Part shown: positions 1 through 7,985 of the stretch, in pieces
Layout of the letters: every line of letters begins with the position of its first letter
How positions within the stretch are numbered: the first letter of the stretch is position 1
Assembly: GCF_014161445.1 (NCBI RefSeq)
Contig: NZ_JABBXA010000015.1
Coordinates: 1-64,000, forward strand
Reading direction: 5' to 3'
DNA from: Microbispora sp. H13382
Lineage (GTDB): Bacteria > Actinomycetota > Actinomycetes > Streptosporangiales > Streptosporangiaceae
DNA: 64,000 nt
Notes under the pieces: model-generated
The model's input: only the letters and a program-made list of their open reading frames with translations
Databases searched by the model: none
Told to the model about the DNA's origin: nothing
Position numbers and translations under genes: made by a program

Positions 1-83
1 CCAGCGTCTCCCCGTACTTCGACGGTGAGACCCTGGCCGTCTACCAGTACGCCGCGAAGTTCGCTTCCGGCAAGATCGTCTGA
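1..83 (+). CDS. C-terminal end of a secreted trypsin-fold protein (partial, paralog 0)
   Basis: Only the last 26 codons (reading from position 3) and the TGA are in the window. They encode SVSPYFDGETLAVYQYAAKF and the terminal ASGKIV, identical to the ends of the two complete paralogs that follow. The gene therefore belongs to the same tandem family of secreted trypsin-fold proteins. The first 127 bases of the window, including about 44 bases after the stop, are identical to 4246-4372, which points to recent duplication or gene conversion. Nothing can be said about its catalytic residues because they lie outside the window. Confidence 0.9.
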   Translation, partial: SVSPYFDGETLAVYQYAAKFASGKIV

Positions 84-115
84 GACTCCCTCTGACGCTC
101 TGACTGGACCACAGG

Positions 116-145
116 AAAGGGCCCGGCTTCCAGCCGGGCCCTTTT
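116..145 (+). terminator. Intrinsic terminator after paralog 0
   Basis: A perfect 13-bp stem (AAAGGGCCCGGCT and its complement) with a 3-nt loop is followed by a short T run. It lies 33 nt after the stop. The same hairpin follows the next two paralogs, so each copy appears to be its own transcription unit. Confidence 0.9.
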
Positions 146-335
146 CGCATGCCCGGACAGTCTCCGCGAGCCACCCGTCCCGACGGCGATGTCCGATCGA
201 CGCGGGTGAAACTGCGCGTGAAGGCGGTGCCTCTCGCTCCCGATCGTGACGCATCGACCTATGCGGAGGCGACCGAGGCGAAGGAAGAGTGACCGTTTTG
301 ACGGTATTGGAACCCTTCCTGGTTTCATCTAAAAC

Positions 336-351
336 TGTGATTTGCGTCACA
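336..351. promoter_or_regulatory. Crp-type palindrome upstream of paralog 1
   Basis: The sequence TGTGATTTGCGTCACA is a perfect TGTGA-N6-TCACA box, the consensus of Crp/GlxR-type cAMP-receptor regulators of actinobacteria. The same box occurs at 2506-2521 and 10933-10948, each upstream of another paralog. It lies about 180 nt before the predicted transcription start, which is far for a classical activator site. Binding is inferred, not shown. Confidence 0.7.
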
Positions 352-362
352 TTCAACATGAA

Positions 363-398
363 CCGTTCCATCACCCAAGGTGATCACCCATGGAACGG
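363..398. repeat. Nested inverted repeat upstream of paralog 1
   Basis: CCGTTCCAT at 363-371 is answered by ATGGAACGG at 390-398. Inside lies a second inverted repeat, TCACC-CAA-GGTGA (372-384). The CGTTCCAT element recurs 13 nt after the Crp-type box of paralog 2 (2535-2542), so it may be a second operator shared by the family. Confidence 0.55.
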
Positions 399-488
399 GC
401 CATAGATGATCAGCCAAAACGCCACCGAGGCCTCTGAGCGCGGCCGCGCGTGGGGCTTGGCGGCCGGAGAACGAAGGCCGCGGAACCA

Positions 489-516
489 CTTACACCACCC
501 TTATTCCTCCTATACC
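489..516 (+). promoter_or_regulatory. Predicted promoter of paralog 1
   Basis: CTTACA (489-494), a 16-nt spacer and TATACC (511-516). The same CTTACA-N16-TATANC arrangement occurs at 2661-2688, and a related CTTACG-N17-GATAAC at 4435-4463. Conservation between paralogs whose intergenic DNA otherwise differs supports it. The start of transcription would be near 523, placing the leader hairpin at 543-563 within the first 40 nt of the RNA. Confidence 0.55.
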
Positions 517-542
517 TTTCTCCTCGTTCCTTCACTGACGCA

Positions 543-563
543 TGGGGCGCAAGTGACGTCCCA
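543..563 (+). promoter_or_regulatory. Conserved 21-nt leader hairpin, paralog 1
   Basis: TGGGGCG and CGTCCCA can pair around a 7-nt loop, with one G-U pair. The element is present at the same distance from the ribosome site in all four complete paralogs, and the G-U pair becomes G-C in copies 3 and 4, which is consistent with selection for structure. It also embeds a tiny ORF (ATG at 542, then GRK and a stop). It may be an RNA regulatory element or stabiliser; its function is unknown. Confidence 0.6.
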
Positions 564-584
564 CGACAGACCAGGGAGAAATCC

Positions 585-2132
585 ATGAAGCGCACTCTCG
601 CCCTCGGCGGGATCGCGGCGGGCCTGCTGGCCGCTGCCGCCGTCGCCGCGCCGGCTCAGGCCGACTCGGACGTCGCCCCGCCGGTCAACCTCGCCAACAC
701 GAACTTCGCCGCCAAGCAGGTGGCGGCGTTCTGGTTCGGCGAGTCCCGGGCAAACCTGATCAACGCGACGCCGTACAACGTCGAGACCACGCTGCCCGCC
801 AAGCACGTCTCGACCGGTGGCGCTTCCGCCGACAGCAAGGCCGGCGTTGTCGGCTCCAGCGGCGACCAGAAGCCCGCCACGGCGAACCTGAAGAACATCA
901 ACCTGCCGAAGACCACCGGCAAGGTGTTCTTCATCGGTGCGGACAACAAGCCGCACTGGTGCTCGGCGACCTCGGTCCAGAGCCAGTGGAAGAACCTGGT
1001 CGCGACCGCTGGTCACTGTGTCTACGACACGGTGAGCAACAAGGCCACGCTGGACAAGTGGGTCTTCATCCCCGGTTACTACGAGGGCAAGACCCCGTGG
1101 GGCATCTACGTGGGTAAGACCGCGTACACCCACTACGACTTCGACAACTACGAGGACGGCGACCGCAACTACGCGTTCGTCACCGTCTACAACGGTGTCC
1201 AGGTCACCGACGTGTCGGCCGACAAGGTCAGGAACTGGGTCAAGGACCGCTACTTCGACAACCGCGCGGACGCCGAGAAGGCTCGCAAGGACCTCGAGCT
1301 CAAGACCACCGGCTGGGCCGGCGAGATCGTGGCCTTCGGCCCGAACGACGTGAAGTACCCGTGGTCGGAGCGGTGGGACTGGGAGCTGGCCAGGCACGGC
1401 CAGGAGTCCCAGAAGGTCTACGTCCCGGTCACCGACTGGTGCACGTGGACCAAGCTCGACCCCGCGCAGGTCGGGCCGCTGGTTCGCGGCGGAAAGACGG
1501 ACAACTCGTGGCACGGCAAGGCCGGCTACGAGGTCACCCGGATCTCCAAGGAAGAGTTCAAGAAGGCCACCGGCGCCTACGACGGCGACGCCGTCGTGGA
1601 CGGTGTCTACTACTACGCCGAGAACAACGGCTGGTACAAGGCCAAGTTCTGGGTGAACATCGCCAAGAAGTTCAAGCTGACCGGCAAGATCGTGGACATC
1701 GCCCTCAAGGACGTCGGCACCCTGGGTGCCAACGTCGGCGGGCAGGGCCTGGCCTACAACCAGAAGATCGGTTCCGCGGTCTTCGTCTTCGGTTACCCGA
1801 GCGGGTCGCACCCCGACGGCAACTACGCCTTCACGGGCAAGACCCTCAAGTGGGCCTACGGCAAGACCTTCAAGGCGGCTGCTCCGGCTGTCAAGGCCGA
1901 GGAGCTGGTGGGCGTCAAGGCCTCCTTCACCGGCGAGGGCTCGATCGGTTCCTCGTGGATCTACCGCTACAGCAACACCAAGCGGCTCGGCTACCTCAAC
2001 GGTGTGACCATCGGGGTCTCCGACACCGACGGCAACAAGCGCATCGACACCAGCGTCTCCCCGTACTTCGACGGTGAGACCCTGGCCGTCTACCAGTACG
2101 CCGCGAAGTTCGCTTCCGGCAAGATCGTCTGA
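585..2132 (+). CDS. Secreted trypsin-fold protein, paralog 1; probable pseudoprotease
   Basis: 515 aa with a Sec signal peptide (MKRT, hydrophobic core, cleavage after AQA at residue 26). The fold is recognised from WCSAT...TAGHC (residues 125-145), with catalytic His144 and the usual Cys pair of trypsin-like peptidases. The position of the catalytic Asp (residue 195, in RNYAF) is Asn here. The serine region reads GEGSIGSSW; aligned on the Trp of GxSGGPW homologs, the nucleophile position (454) is Ile, and the only Ser shared by all copies is 456. I therefore infer a weak or inactive enzyme. ATG 585 is chosen because it follows AGGGAGA and begins the signal peptide. It is flanked by its own promoter and terminator. 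A role in the cell envelope or as a binding protein is possible but not shown. Confidence 0.9.
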   Translation: MKRTLALGGIAAGLLAAAAVAAPAQADSDVAPPVNLANTNFAAKQVAAFWFGESRANLINATPYNVETTLPAKHVSTGGASADSKAGVVGSSGDQKPATANLKNINLPKTTGKVFFIGADNKPHWCSATSVQSQWKNLVATAGHCVYDTVSNKATLDKWVFIPGYYEGKTPWGIYVGKTAYTHYDFDNYEDGDRNYAFVTVYNGVQVTDVSADKVRNWVKDRYFDNRADAEKARKDLELKTTGWAGEIVAFGPNDVKYPWSERWDWELARHGQESQKVYVPVTDWCTWTKLDPAQVGPLVRGGKTDNSWHGKAGYEVTRISKEEFKKATGAYDGDAVVDGVYYYAENNGWYKAKFWVNIAKKFKLTGKIVDIALKDVGTLGANVGGQGLAYNQKIGSAVFVFGYPSGSHPDGNYAFTGKTLKWAYGKTFKAAAPAVKAEELVGVKASFTGEGSIGSSWIYRYSNTKRLGYLNGVTIGVSDTDGNKRIDTSVSPYFDGETLAVYQYAAKFASGKIV

Positions 2133-2164
2133 GACTCCCTCTGACGTTCTAACTGGACCAAAGG

Positions 2165-2194
2165 AAAGGGCCCGGCTTCCAGCCGGGCCCTTTT
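2165..2194 (+). terminator. Intrinsic terminator after paralog 1
   Basis: Same 13-bp stem as at 116-145 (AAAGGGCCCGGCT), 3-nt loop and T run, 32 nt after the stop. Confidence 0.9.
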
Positions 2195-2505
2195 CCTATT
2201 TTCGTCCCTTTTGCCGCATGACTATGCGGAAAGCGCAGTCACGAGAACGTCACCGAGCCCCCGAACGGCCCTGCCGGCGCCGTGCCACCCGCCCGCACAG
2301 AAGCGCCCGAGAACCCACCTCCCGGCCGGCCTCTCGCCTGCCACCCCGGCCCACGGCCCGCGCCCTGAGCACTCGTACTCCTCCCCTGCGGACCTGCCAG
2401 GATCCACCTCCCCCAGGCACGGTGCGGAGCGTCCCTCAGGGGCGCACGGCAGGAGCGAGCCCGACTTTGACGCGGCTCGACCTCCCCTCGGTTTCACCCA
2501 CGCAG

Positions 2506-2521
2506 TGTGATTCGCATCACA
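2506..2521. promoter_or_regulatory. Crp-type palindrome upstream of paralog 2
   Basis: TGTGATTCGCATCACA, a perfect TGTGA-N6-TCACA box followed after 13 nt by CGTTCCAT. It sits at nearly the same distance (about 180 nt) from the predicted start of transcription as the box of paralog 1, which supports a shared function. Confidence 0.7.
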
Positions 2522-2660
2522 CAGATGCCTGAACCGTTCCATGACTGAGGGTGACAAAAACCGAACAAGGCCACCCTTGATCAGCGGAAATACGGTCAGC
2601 ACCGCCAGATCGGAACCTCTAACTGTCATTGGTGCCTTACTGGCATACCTCATGAATCGC

Positions 2661-2688
2661 CTTACATACCCCTTCTTTCTCCTATAGC
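2661..2688 (+). promoter_or_regulatory. Predicted promoter of paralog 2
   Basis: CTTACA (2661-2666), 16-nt spacer, TATAGC (2683-2688). It matches the promoter of paralog 1 in both hexamers and in spacing. Confidence 0.55.
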
Positions 2689-2714
2689 TTTTTCCTCGAT
2701 CCTTCACTGACGCA

Positions 2715-2735
2715 TGGGGCGCAAGTGGCGTCCCA
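2715..2735 (+). promoter_or_regulatory. Conserved leader hairpin, paralog 2
   Basis: TGGGGCG / CGTCCCA stem with a 7-nt loop, identical stem to copy 1 and one loop change. The ribosome site and ATG follow at the same distance. Confidence 0.6.
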
Positions 2736-2756
2736 CGACAGACCTGGGAGAAATCC

Positions 2757-4328
2757 ATGAAGCGCACCCTCGCTCTGGGCGGGATCGCGGCGGGCCTGCT
2801 GGCCGCCGCCGCCGTCGCCGCGCCGGCTCAGGCCGACTCGGACGTCGCCCCTCCGGTCAACCTGGCCAACACGAACTTCGCCGCCAAGCAGGTCGCGGCG
2901 TTCTGGTACGGCCAGGGCAAGGCCAACCTGATCAACGCGACGCCGTACAACGTCGAGACCACGCTGCCCACCAAGCACGTCTCCACGGGTGGCGCTTCGG
3001 CCGACAGCAAGGCCGGCGTCGTGGGCTCCAGCGGTGACCAGAAGGCCGCCACGGCGAACCTGAAGAACATCAACCTGCCGAAGACCACCGGCAAGGTGTT
3101 CTTCATCGGTGCGGACAACAAGCCGCACTGGTGCTCGGCGACCTCGGTGCAGAGCCAGTGGAAGAACCTGGTCGCCACCGCCGGTCACTGCGTCTACGAC
3201 ACGGTGAGCAACAAGGCCACCCTCGACAAGTGGGTCTTCATCCCCGGTTACTACCAGGGCAAGACCCCGTGGGGCATCTACGTGGGTAAGACCGCGTACA
3301 CCCACTACGACTTCGACAACTACGAGGACGGCGACCGCAACTACGCGTTCGTCACCGTCTACAACGGTGTCCAGGTCACCGACGTGGCCGTCGACAAGGT
3401 CAAGAACTGGGTGGACAACCGCAAGTTCGAGACCAAGGCGGACGCGGAGAAGGCCCGCAAGGAGCTGGAGCTCAAGACCACCGGCTGGGCCGGCGAGATC
3501 AAGCCCGTCGTGGACTACCGCACGGTGGTTCGCAACCGGCACGACGAGTCCCAGAAGGAGTACGTCAACATCCTCTGGTGGGCGTACGCCCAGGGCTGGG
3601 GTGACAACTACACCACCCTCAGCAGCCCGTCCGAGCAGGACATCAAGGACATCGCGTCCAAGATCAACACCCAGCGCGGCGGCACCACGGAGTTCAAGGT
3701 GTCCCGGGGCACCGGCGTCACCGTGACCCGCGTCAGCAAGGAAGAGTTCAACGGCGCCAAGTACGGCGACGACGAGATTCGCGTCTCCGCGGACTACAAG
3801 ACCGTGTACTTCGCCTACAACAACGGCTGGTACAAGGTCACCTTCTGGGTGAACTTCGACATCGACTACATCCTCAAGGGCAAGATCGTCGACATCGCCC
3901 TGAAGGACGTCGGCACCCTCGGCGCCAACGTCGGTGGCCAGGGCCTGGCCTACAACCAGAAGATCGGGACCTCGGTCTTCGTCTTCGGTTACCCGAGCGG
4001 GTCGCACCCCGACGGCAACTACGCCTTCACCGGCAAGACCCTCAAGTGGGCCTACGGCAAGACCTTCAAGGCCGCTGCCCCGGCGCTCAAGGCCGAGGAG
4101 CTCGTCGGCATCAAGTCCTCCTTCACCGGCGAGGGCTCGATCGGCTCGTCCTGGCTGTACCGCTACAGCAACACCAAGCGGCTCGGCTACCTCAACGGTG
4201 TGACCATCGCGGTCTCCGACACCGACGGCAACAAGCGCATCGACACCAGCGTCTCCCCGTACTTCGACGGTGAGACCCTGGCCGTCTACCAGTACGCCGC
4301 GAAGTTCGCTTCCGGCAAGATCGTCTGA
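2757..4328 (+). CDS. Secreted trypsin-fold protein, paralog 2; probable pseudoprotease
   Basis: 523 aa, 26-residue signal peptide identical in design to paralog 1. His144 of TAGHC is kept, the catalytic Asp position is Asn195 (RNYAF), and the serine loop reads GEGSIGSSW with Ile where the nucleophile normally lies. The N-terminal 200 residues and the last 130 are nearly identical to paralog 1, whereas the middle (roughly residues 235-355) diverges strongly and differs in length. This pattern suggests a constant frame with a variable, perhaps ligand-binding, insert. The ATG follows GGGAGA at good spacing. Own promoter, leader hairpin and terminator. Confidence 0.9.
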   Translation: MKRTLALGGIAAGLLAAAAVAAPAQADSDVAPPVNLANTNFAAKQVAAFWYGQGKANLINATPYNVETTLPTKHVSTGGASADSKAGVVGSSGDQKAATANLKNINLPKTTGKVFFIGADNKPHWCSATSVQSQWKNLVATAGHCVYDTVSNKATLDKWVFIPGYYQGKTPWGIYVGKTAYTHYDFDNYEDGDRNYAFVTVYNGVQVTDVAVDKVKNWVDNRKFETKADAEKARKELELKTTGWAGEIKPVVDYRTVVRNRHDESQKEYVNILWWAYAQGWGDNYTTLSSPSEQDIKDIASKINTQRGGTTEFKVSRGTGVTVTRVSKEEFNGAKYGDDEIRVSADYKTVYFAYNNGWYKVTFWVNFDIDYILKGKIVDIALKDVGTLGANVGGQGLAYNQKIGTSVFVFGYPSGSHPDGNYAFTGKTLKWAYGKTFKAAAPALKAEELVGIKSSFTGEGSIGSSWLYRYSNTKRLGYLNGVTIAVSDTDGNKRIDTSVSPYFDGETLAVYQYAAKFASGKIV

Positions 4329-4360
4329 GACTCCCTCTGACGCTCTGACTGGACCACAGG

Positions 4361-4390
4361 AAAGGGCCCGGCCTTGAGCCGGGCCCTTTT
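4361..4390 (+). terminator. Intrinsic terminator after paralog 2
   Basis: 12-bp stem (AAAGGGCCCGGC and complement), 5-nt loop, T run. Its left arm belongs to the block identical to the window start; only the loop differs. Confidence 0.9.
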
Positions 4391-4434
4391 CTTATATCCC
4401 GGGACGGCTGTCACGCATCGCTCCAGTAACGGCC

Positions 4435-4463
4435 CTTACGTCCCACTGATCTTCTCCGATAAC
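4435..4463 (+). promoter_or_regulatory. Predicted promoter of paralog 3
   Basis: CTTACG (4435-4440), 17-nt spacer, GATAAC (4458-4463). Weaker than the promoters of paralogs 1 and 2. There is no Crp-type box in the short gap (139 nt) between the terminator of paralog 2 and the start, so this copy may be regulated differently. Confidence 0.4.
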
Positions 4464-4488
4464 TTTATTTTCATCCTTTACTGACGCA

Positions 4489-4509
4489 TGGGGCAAATGT
4501 CACGCCCCA
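4489..4509 (+). promoter_or_regulatory. Conserved leader hairpin, paralog 3
   Basis: TGGGGC pairs with GCCCCA. The sequence differs from copies 1 and 2 but pairing and total length (21 nt) are kept; the G-U pair of copies 1 and 2 is G-C here. Confidence 0.55.
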
Positions 4510-4529
4510 CGCCAGACCTGGGAGAACAA

Positions 4530-6110
4530 GTGAAGCGCACCCTCGCTATCGGCGGCGTGGCGGCCGGCCTGCTGGCTTCCGCACTCGTCGCCTCCCCCGC
4601 ACAGGCGGAGAAGGTTCCGGTCGTGCCCCTGGCCGATACGAACTTCGCCGCCAAGCAGGTGGCCGCGTTCTGGTACGGCCAGAAGATGGCCAACCTGATC
4701 AACGCCACGCCGTACAACGTCGAGACCAAGGTCTCCTCCAAGGTCGTCGCCCACCTGCCGAAGGAGCCCGCCTCCGTCAAGGCGGGTGTCGTCGGGTCCA
4801 GCGGCGACCAGAAGCCCACCGGCACCTCGAAGAACGTCAACCTGCCCCGGTCCTCCGGCAAGGTGTTCTTCGTCGGCGCCGACAACAAGCCGCACTGGTG
4901 CTCCGCCACGGCCATCCAGAGCGGGCACAAGAACCTCGTGGCGACCGCCGGGCACTGTGTCTTCAGCACGGCGAAAGAGAAGGCCACGATGAACAAGTGG
5001 GTCTTCGTCCCCGGCTACTACCAGGGCAAGACTCCGTGGGGCATCTACGTCGGCAAGACGGCCTTCACCCACTTCGACTACGAGGTCTACGCCGACGGCG
5101 ACTACGACTACGCGTTCGTCGCCGTCTACAACGGTGTCCAGGTCACCGACGTGAAGACCGACAGCGTCAAGAACTGGGTCGACAAGCGGGTCTTCAAGAC
5201 CCTGGCCGAGGCCGAGAAGGCGCAGCAGGACGTCGAGATCAAGCAGACCGGCTGGGCCGGCAAGATCGTGCCGTTCGTGTCGAAGCCCGAGACGGTCGTC
5301 AGGGACAAGAAGAACAAGGAATACCAGCAGACGTGGATCGACGTCTGCAGCTGGGCGCACTGGCAGAACCTCCAGGCGCCGGCTCTCACCGCCGAGAACA
5401 AGGCCCCCGTGACCAAGGACGCCGTGGAGATCCTGAACAAGGGCCGCGGTCAGACGACGGACTTCAAGACCGCGCCCGGCACCGGGATCAAGGTCACCCG
5501 CGTCTCGCTGACCGAGTACAACTCGGCCAAGGACGAGGTGAAGATCGGCGACGTCGTGTTCCGCGTCTCGGAGGACGGCAAGAGCGTCTACTTCATCTAC
5601 GACAACGGCTACTACAAGGTCAACTTCTGGGCCAAGTACGACCTGGACTACAAGCTGACCGGCAAGATCGTGGACATCACGCTGAAGGACGTCGGCCGCC
5701 TTGGCGACAACGTCCCCGGCCAGGGCCTCGCCTACAACCAGAAGGTCGGCCAGCCGACCTTCGTGTTCGGCTACCCGAGCGGGTCGCACCCGGACGGCAA
5801 CTACGCCTTCACCGGCAAGACCCTCAAGTACAGCTACGGCAAGACCTTCCCCGCCGTGGCGCCGTCCATCAAGGGCGAGGCCCTGCAGGGCATCAAGTCG
5901 TCCTTCACGGGTGAGGGCGCCCTCGGCTCCGGCTGGCTGTTCAAGTACGACAACAACAAGCGGTTCGGCTACCTGAACGGCGTCACCATCGGCGTCTCGG
6001 ACACCGACGGCAACGACCGGTACGACACCAGCATCTCGCCGTACTTCGACGGCGAGACCCTGGGCGTCTACAAGGTCGCCGCGGCCACCGCGTCCGGCAA
6101 GATCGTCTAG
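4530..6110 (+). CDS. Secreted trypsin-fold protein, paralog 3
   Basis: 526 aa. The GTG start is chosen because it aligns with the ATG of paralogs 1 and 2, follows GGGAGAA and begins the signal peptide (cleavage after AQA, residue 26); an in-frame ATG at 4488 would place the leader hairpin inside the protein. His142 (TAGHC) and Asp193 (DYDYAF) are present, unlike paralogs 1 and 2, but the serine loop is GEGALGSGW, so the usual nucleophile position is Leu and the only candidate is the Ser two residues before Trp. It is the most divergent member. Activity is doubtful. Confidence 0.88.
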   Translation: MKRTLAIGGVAAGLLASALVASPAQAEKVPVVPLADTNFAAKQVAAFWYGQKMANLINATPYNVETKVSSKVVAHLPKEPASVKAGVVGSSGDQKPTGTSKNVNLPRSSGKVFFVGADNKPHWCSATAIQSGHKNLVATAGHCVFSTAKEKATMNKWVFVPGYYQGKTPWGIYVGKTAFTHFDYEVYADGDYDYAFVAVYNGVQVTDVKTDSVKNWVDKRVFKTLAEAEKAQQDVEIKQTGWAGKIVPFVSKPETVVRDKKNKEYQQTWIDVCSWAHWQNLQAPALTAENKAPVTKDAVEILNKGRGQTTDFKTAPGTGIKVTRVSLTEYNSAKDEVKIGDVVFRVSEDGKSVYFIYDNGYYKVNFWAKYDLDYKLTGKIVDITLKDVGRLGDNVPGQGLAYNQKVGQPTFVFGYPSGSHPDGNYAFTGKTLKYSYGKTFPAVAPSIKGEALQGIKSSFTGEGALGSGWLFKYDNNKRFGYLNGVTIGVSDTDGNDRYDTSISPYFDGETLGVYKVAAATASGKIV

Positions 6111-6126
6111 TCGCCGATCGCATGCG

Positions 6127-6160
6127 AAGGGCCCGGCAGCCTGCCGGGCCCTTTCCTTTT
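6127..6160 (+). terminator. Intrinsic terminator between paralog 3 and abcF
   Basis: 12-bp perfect stem (AAGGGCCCGGCA and complement) with a 3-nt loop and a T-rich tail. It lies between convergent genes and ends 8 nt before the stop codon of the ABC-F gene, so it may serve both directions. Confidence 0.85.
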
Positions 6161-6167
6161 CATCCGC

Positions 6168-7973
6168 CTACTGGTCGAGACGTTCGGCGAGCGTCATCCA
6201 CTCCAGCTCGGCCGCCTCCTTCTGCGCGGCGATGTCGCGCAGCTCGGCGTCGAGCTTGGCCAGGCGCTCGAAGTCGCTCGCCGCCTCCGCCATCTCGGCG
6301 TGCAGCTTCGCCTCGCGCTCGCCGAACTTGTCGATCTGCCGTTCCAGCCGGTTGAGCTCCTTCTGCAGCTCGCGCAGCTCCTTGGCGGACAGCCCACCGG
6401 CCTGCACCGGCTGACTGTCCGGCGGCGCCAGCTCGGGAGCGCCGGCGCCGGAGGCCGCGCGGGCCGACAGGGCCTGGCCCGCCGCGCGGCGCTCCAGGTA
6501 TTCGTCCACTCCGCCCGGCAGCATCGACAGCGTGCCGTCTCCGAGGAGCGCGACGCAGCGGTCGGCCACCCTCTCCAGGAAGTACCGGTCGTGGCTGACC
6601 AGCACGAGCGTTCCCGGCCACGCGTCGAGCAGGTCCTCCAGCTCGGTGAGCGTCTCGATGTCGAGGTCGTTGGTCGGCTCGTCGAGCAGCAGCACGTTCG
6701 GCTCATCCATGATCAGCCGTAGGAGCTGCAGCCGCCGGCGCTCGCCGCCGGACAGGTCGCCGACGACCTTCCACTGCGCCTCGCCCCGGAAGCCGAGACG
6801 TTCCAGCAGCTGGGAGGCCGACCACTCCTTCTTGCCCACCTGGACGTACTTGCGGATCTCCTCGACCGTCTCCAGCACCCGCCGCGTGGGGTCCAGCTCG
6901 ACGAGCTCCTGCGACAGGTGCGCGAGCCGCACGGTCCTGCCGCGTACGACGCGGCCGGAGTCGGGCTCGACCGTGCCGGACAGCAGGCGCAGCACCGACG
7001 ACTTGCCCGAGCCGTTGACCCCGATCAGGCCGATCCGGTCCCCCGGCCCGAACTGGTACGTGCAGCGGTCGAGCACCAGCGGACCCGATCCCGGGCCACC
7101 GGCGTGGAGCGTCACGTCCTCCAGGTCCGCGACGGTCTTGCCGAGCCGCGCCGAGGCGAAGTTGAGCAACTCGACCGTCTCCCGCGGCGGCGGCTCGTTG
7201 GCGATGAGCGCCTCGGCGGCGTTGATCCGGAACTTGGGCTTGGAGGTCCGGGCCGGCGGTCCGCGCCGCAGCCACGCGATCTCCTTGCGCATGAGGTTCT
7301 GCCGGCGGTCCTCCGCGGCCTGCGCGATCCGCGCCCGCTCGGCCTTGGCCAGCACGTACGCCGCGTAGCCGCCCTCGTATCGCTCGACCGAGCCGTCGAC
7401 GACCTCCCACGTGCGGGTGGAGACCGCGTCGAGGAACCACCGGTCGTGGGTGACCACCAGCAGCGCGGACTTGCGCTGGACGAGATGCCCGGCGAGCCAG
7501 GCGATGGCCTCGATGTCGAGGTGGTTGGTGGGCTCGTCGAGGATCAGCAGGTCGTGCTCTTCGACCAGCAGCCGCGCCAGTGCCGTACGGCGGCGCTCAC
7601 CGCCGGACAGCGCGCCGGCGGGAGCCGCGAGGTCGATGTCGCCGAGCAGGTTGGCGAGGATCTCCCTGATCGCGGGATCGCCGGCCCACTCGTGCTCGGC
7701 CCGTCCGGCCAGCACGATGTCCTTCACGGCCGTGTCCGGATCGAACTGGTCACGCTGGGAGAGCGTGCCGACGCGCAGGCCGCGCGTATGCGTGACGCGG
7801 CCGCTGTCGGGCTTCAGCGTTCCCGCGATGATCGAGATGAGCGTGGTCTTGCCACCGCCGTTGCGGCCGACGACGCCGATCCGGTCGCCCTGCTCGAGCC
7901 CGAGCGAGATGTCGGCGAGCAGCGGCTTGGGCCCGAAGGCGTGGGAGACGGACTCCAGATTGACCAGATTCAT
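6168..7973 (-). CDS. ABC-F family ATPase (Uup-like)
   Basis: 601 aa with two ABC cassettes and no membrane segments. The first has Walker A GRNGGGKTT (residues 36-44), signature LSGGERRR and Walker B LLILDEPTNHLD; the second has GVNGSGKSS, LSGGERRR and LLLDEPTNDLD. A linker joins them, and the C-terminus is a charged coiled coil (from about residue 525), typical of Uup-type ABC-F proteins. Family members act on the ribosome or on DNA-related processes; some protect ribosomes from antibiotics. It starts 12 nt after the ispE stop, so the two are probably cotranscribed, an order widely conserved in actinobacteria. Confidence 0.93.
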   Translation of the reverse strand: MNLVNLESVSHAFGPKPLLADISLGLEQGDRIGVVGRNGGGKTTLISIIAGTLKPDSGRVTHTRGLRVGTLSQRDQFDPDTAVKDIVLAGRAEHEWAGDPAIREILANLLGDIDLAAPAGALSGGERRRTALARLLVEEHDLLILDEPTNHLDIEAIAWLAGHLVQRKSALLVVTHDRWFLDAVSTRTWEVVDGSVERYEGGYAAYVLAKAERARIAQAAEDRRQNLMRKEIAWLRRGPPARTSKPKFRINAAEALIANEPPPRETVELLNFASARLGKTVADLEDVTLHAGGPGSGPLVLDRCTYQFGPGDRIGLIGVNGSGKSSVLRLLSGTVEPDSGRVVRGRTVRLAHLSQELVELDPTRRVLETVEEIRKYVQVGKKEWSASQLLERLGFRGEAQWKVVGDLSGGERRRLQLLRLIMDEPNVLLLDEPTNDLDIETLTELEDLLDAWPGTLVLVSHDRYFLERVADRCVALLGDGTLSMLPGGVDEYLERRAAGQALSARAASGAGAPELAPPDSQPVQAGGLSAKELRELQKELNRLERQIDKFGEREAKLHAEMAEAASDFERLAKLDAELRDIAAQKEAAELEWMTLAERLDQ

Positions 7974-7985
7974 GGCCTGTAAAGC

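Noticed and set aside
510-1811. Long minus-strand open frame opposite paralog 1 (similar frames opposite paralogs 2 and 3)
   Set aside because: Arises from the codon bias of the real gene; no ribosome site and a product rich in Val, Asp, Gly and Leu repeats.
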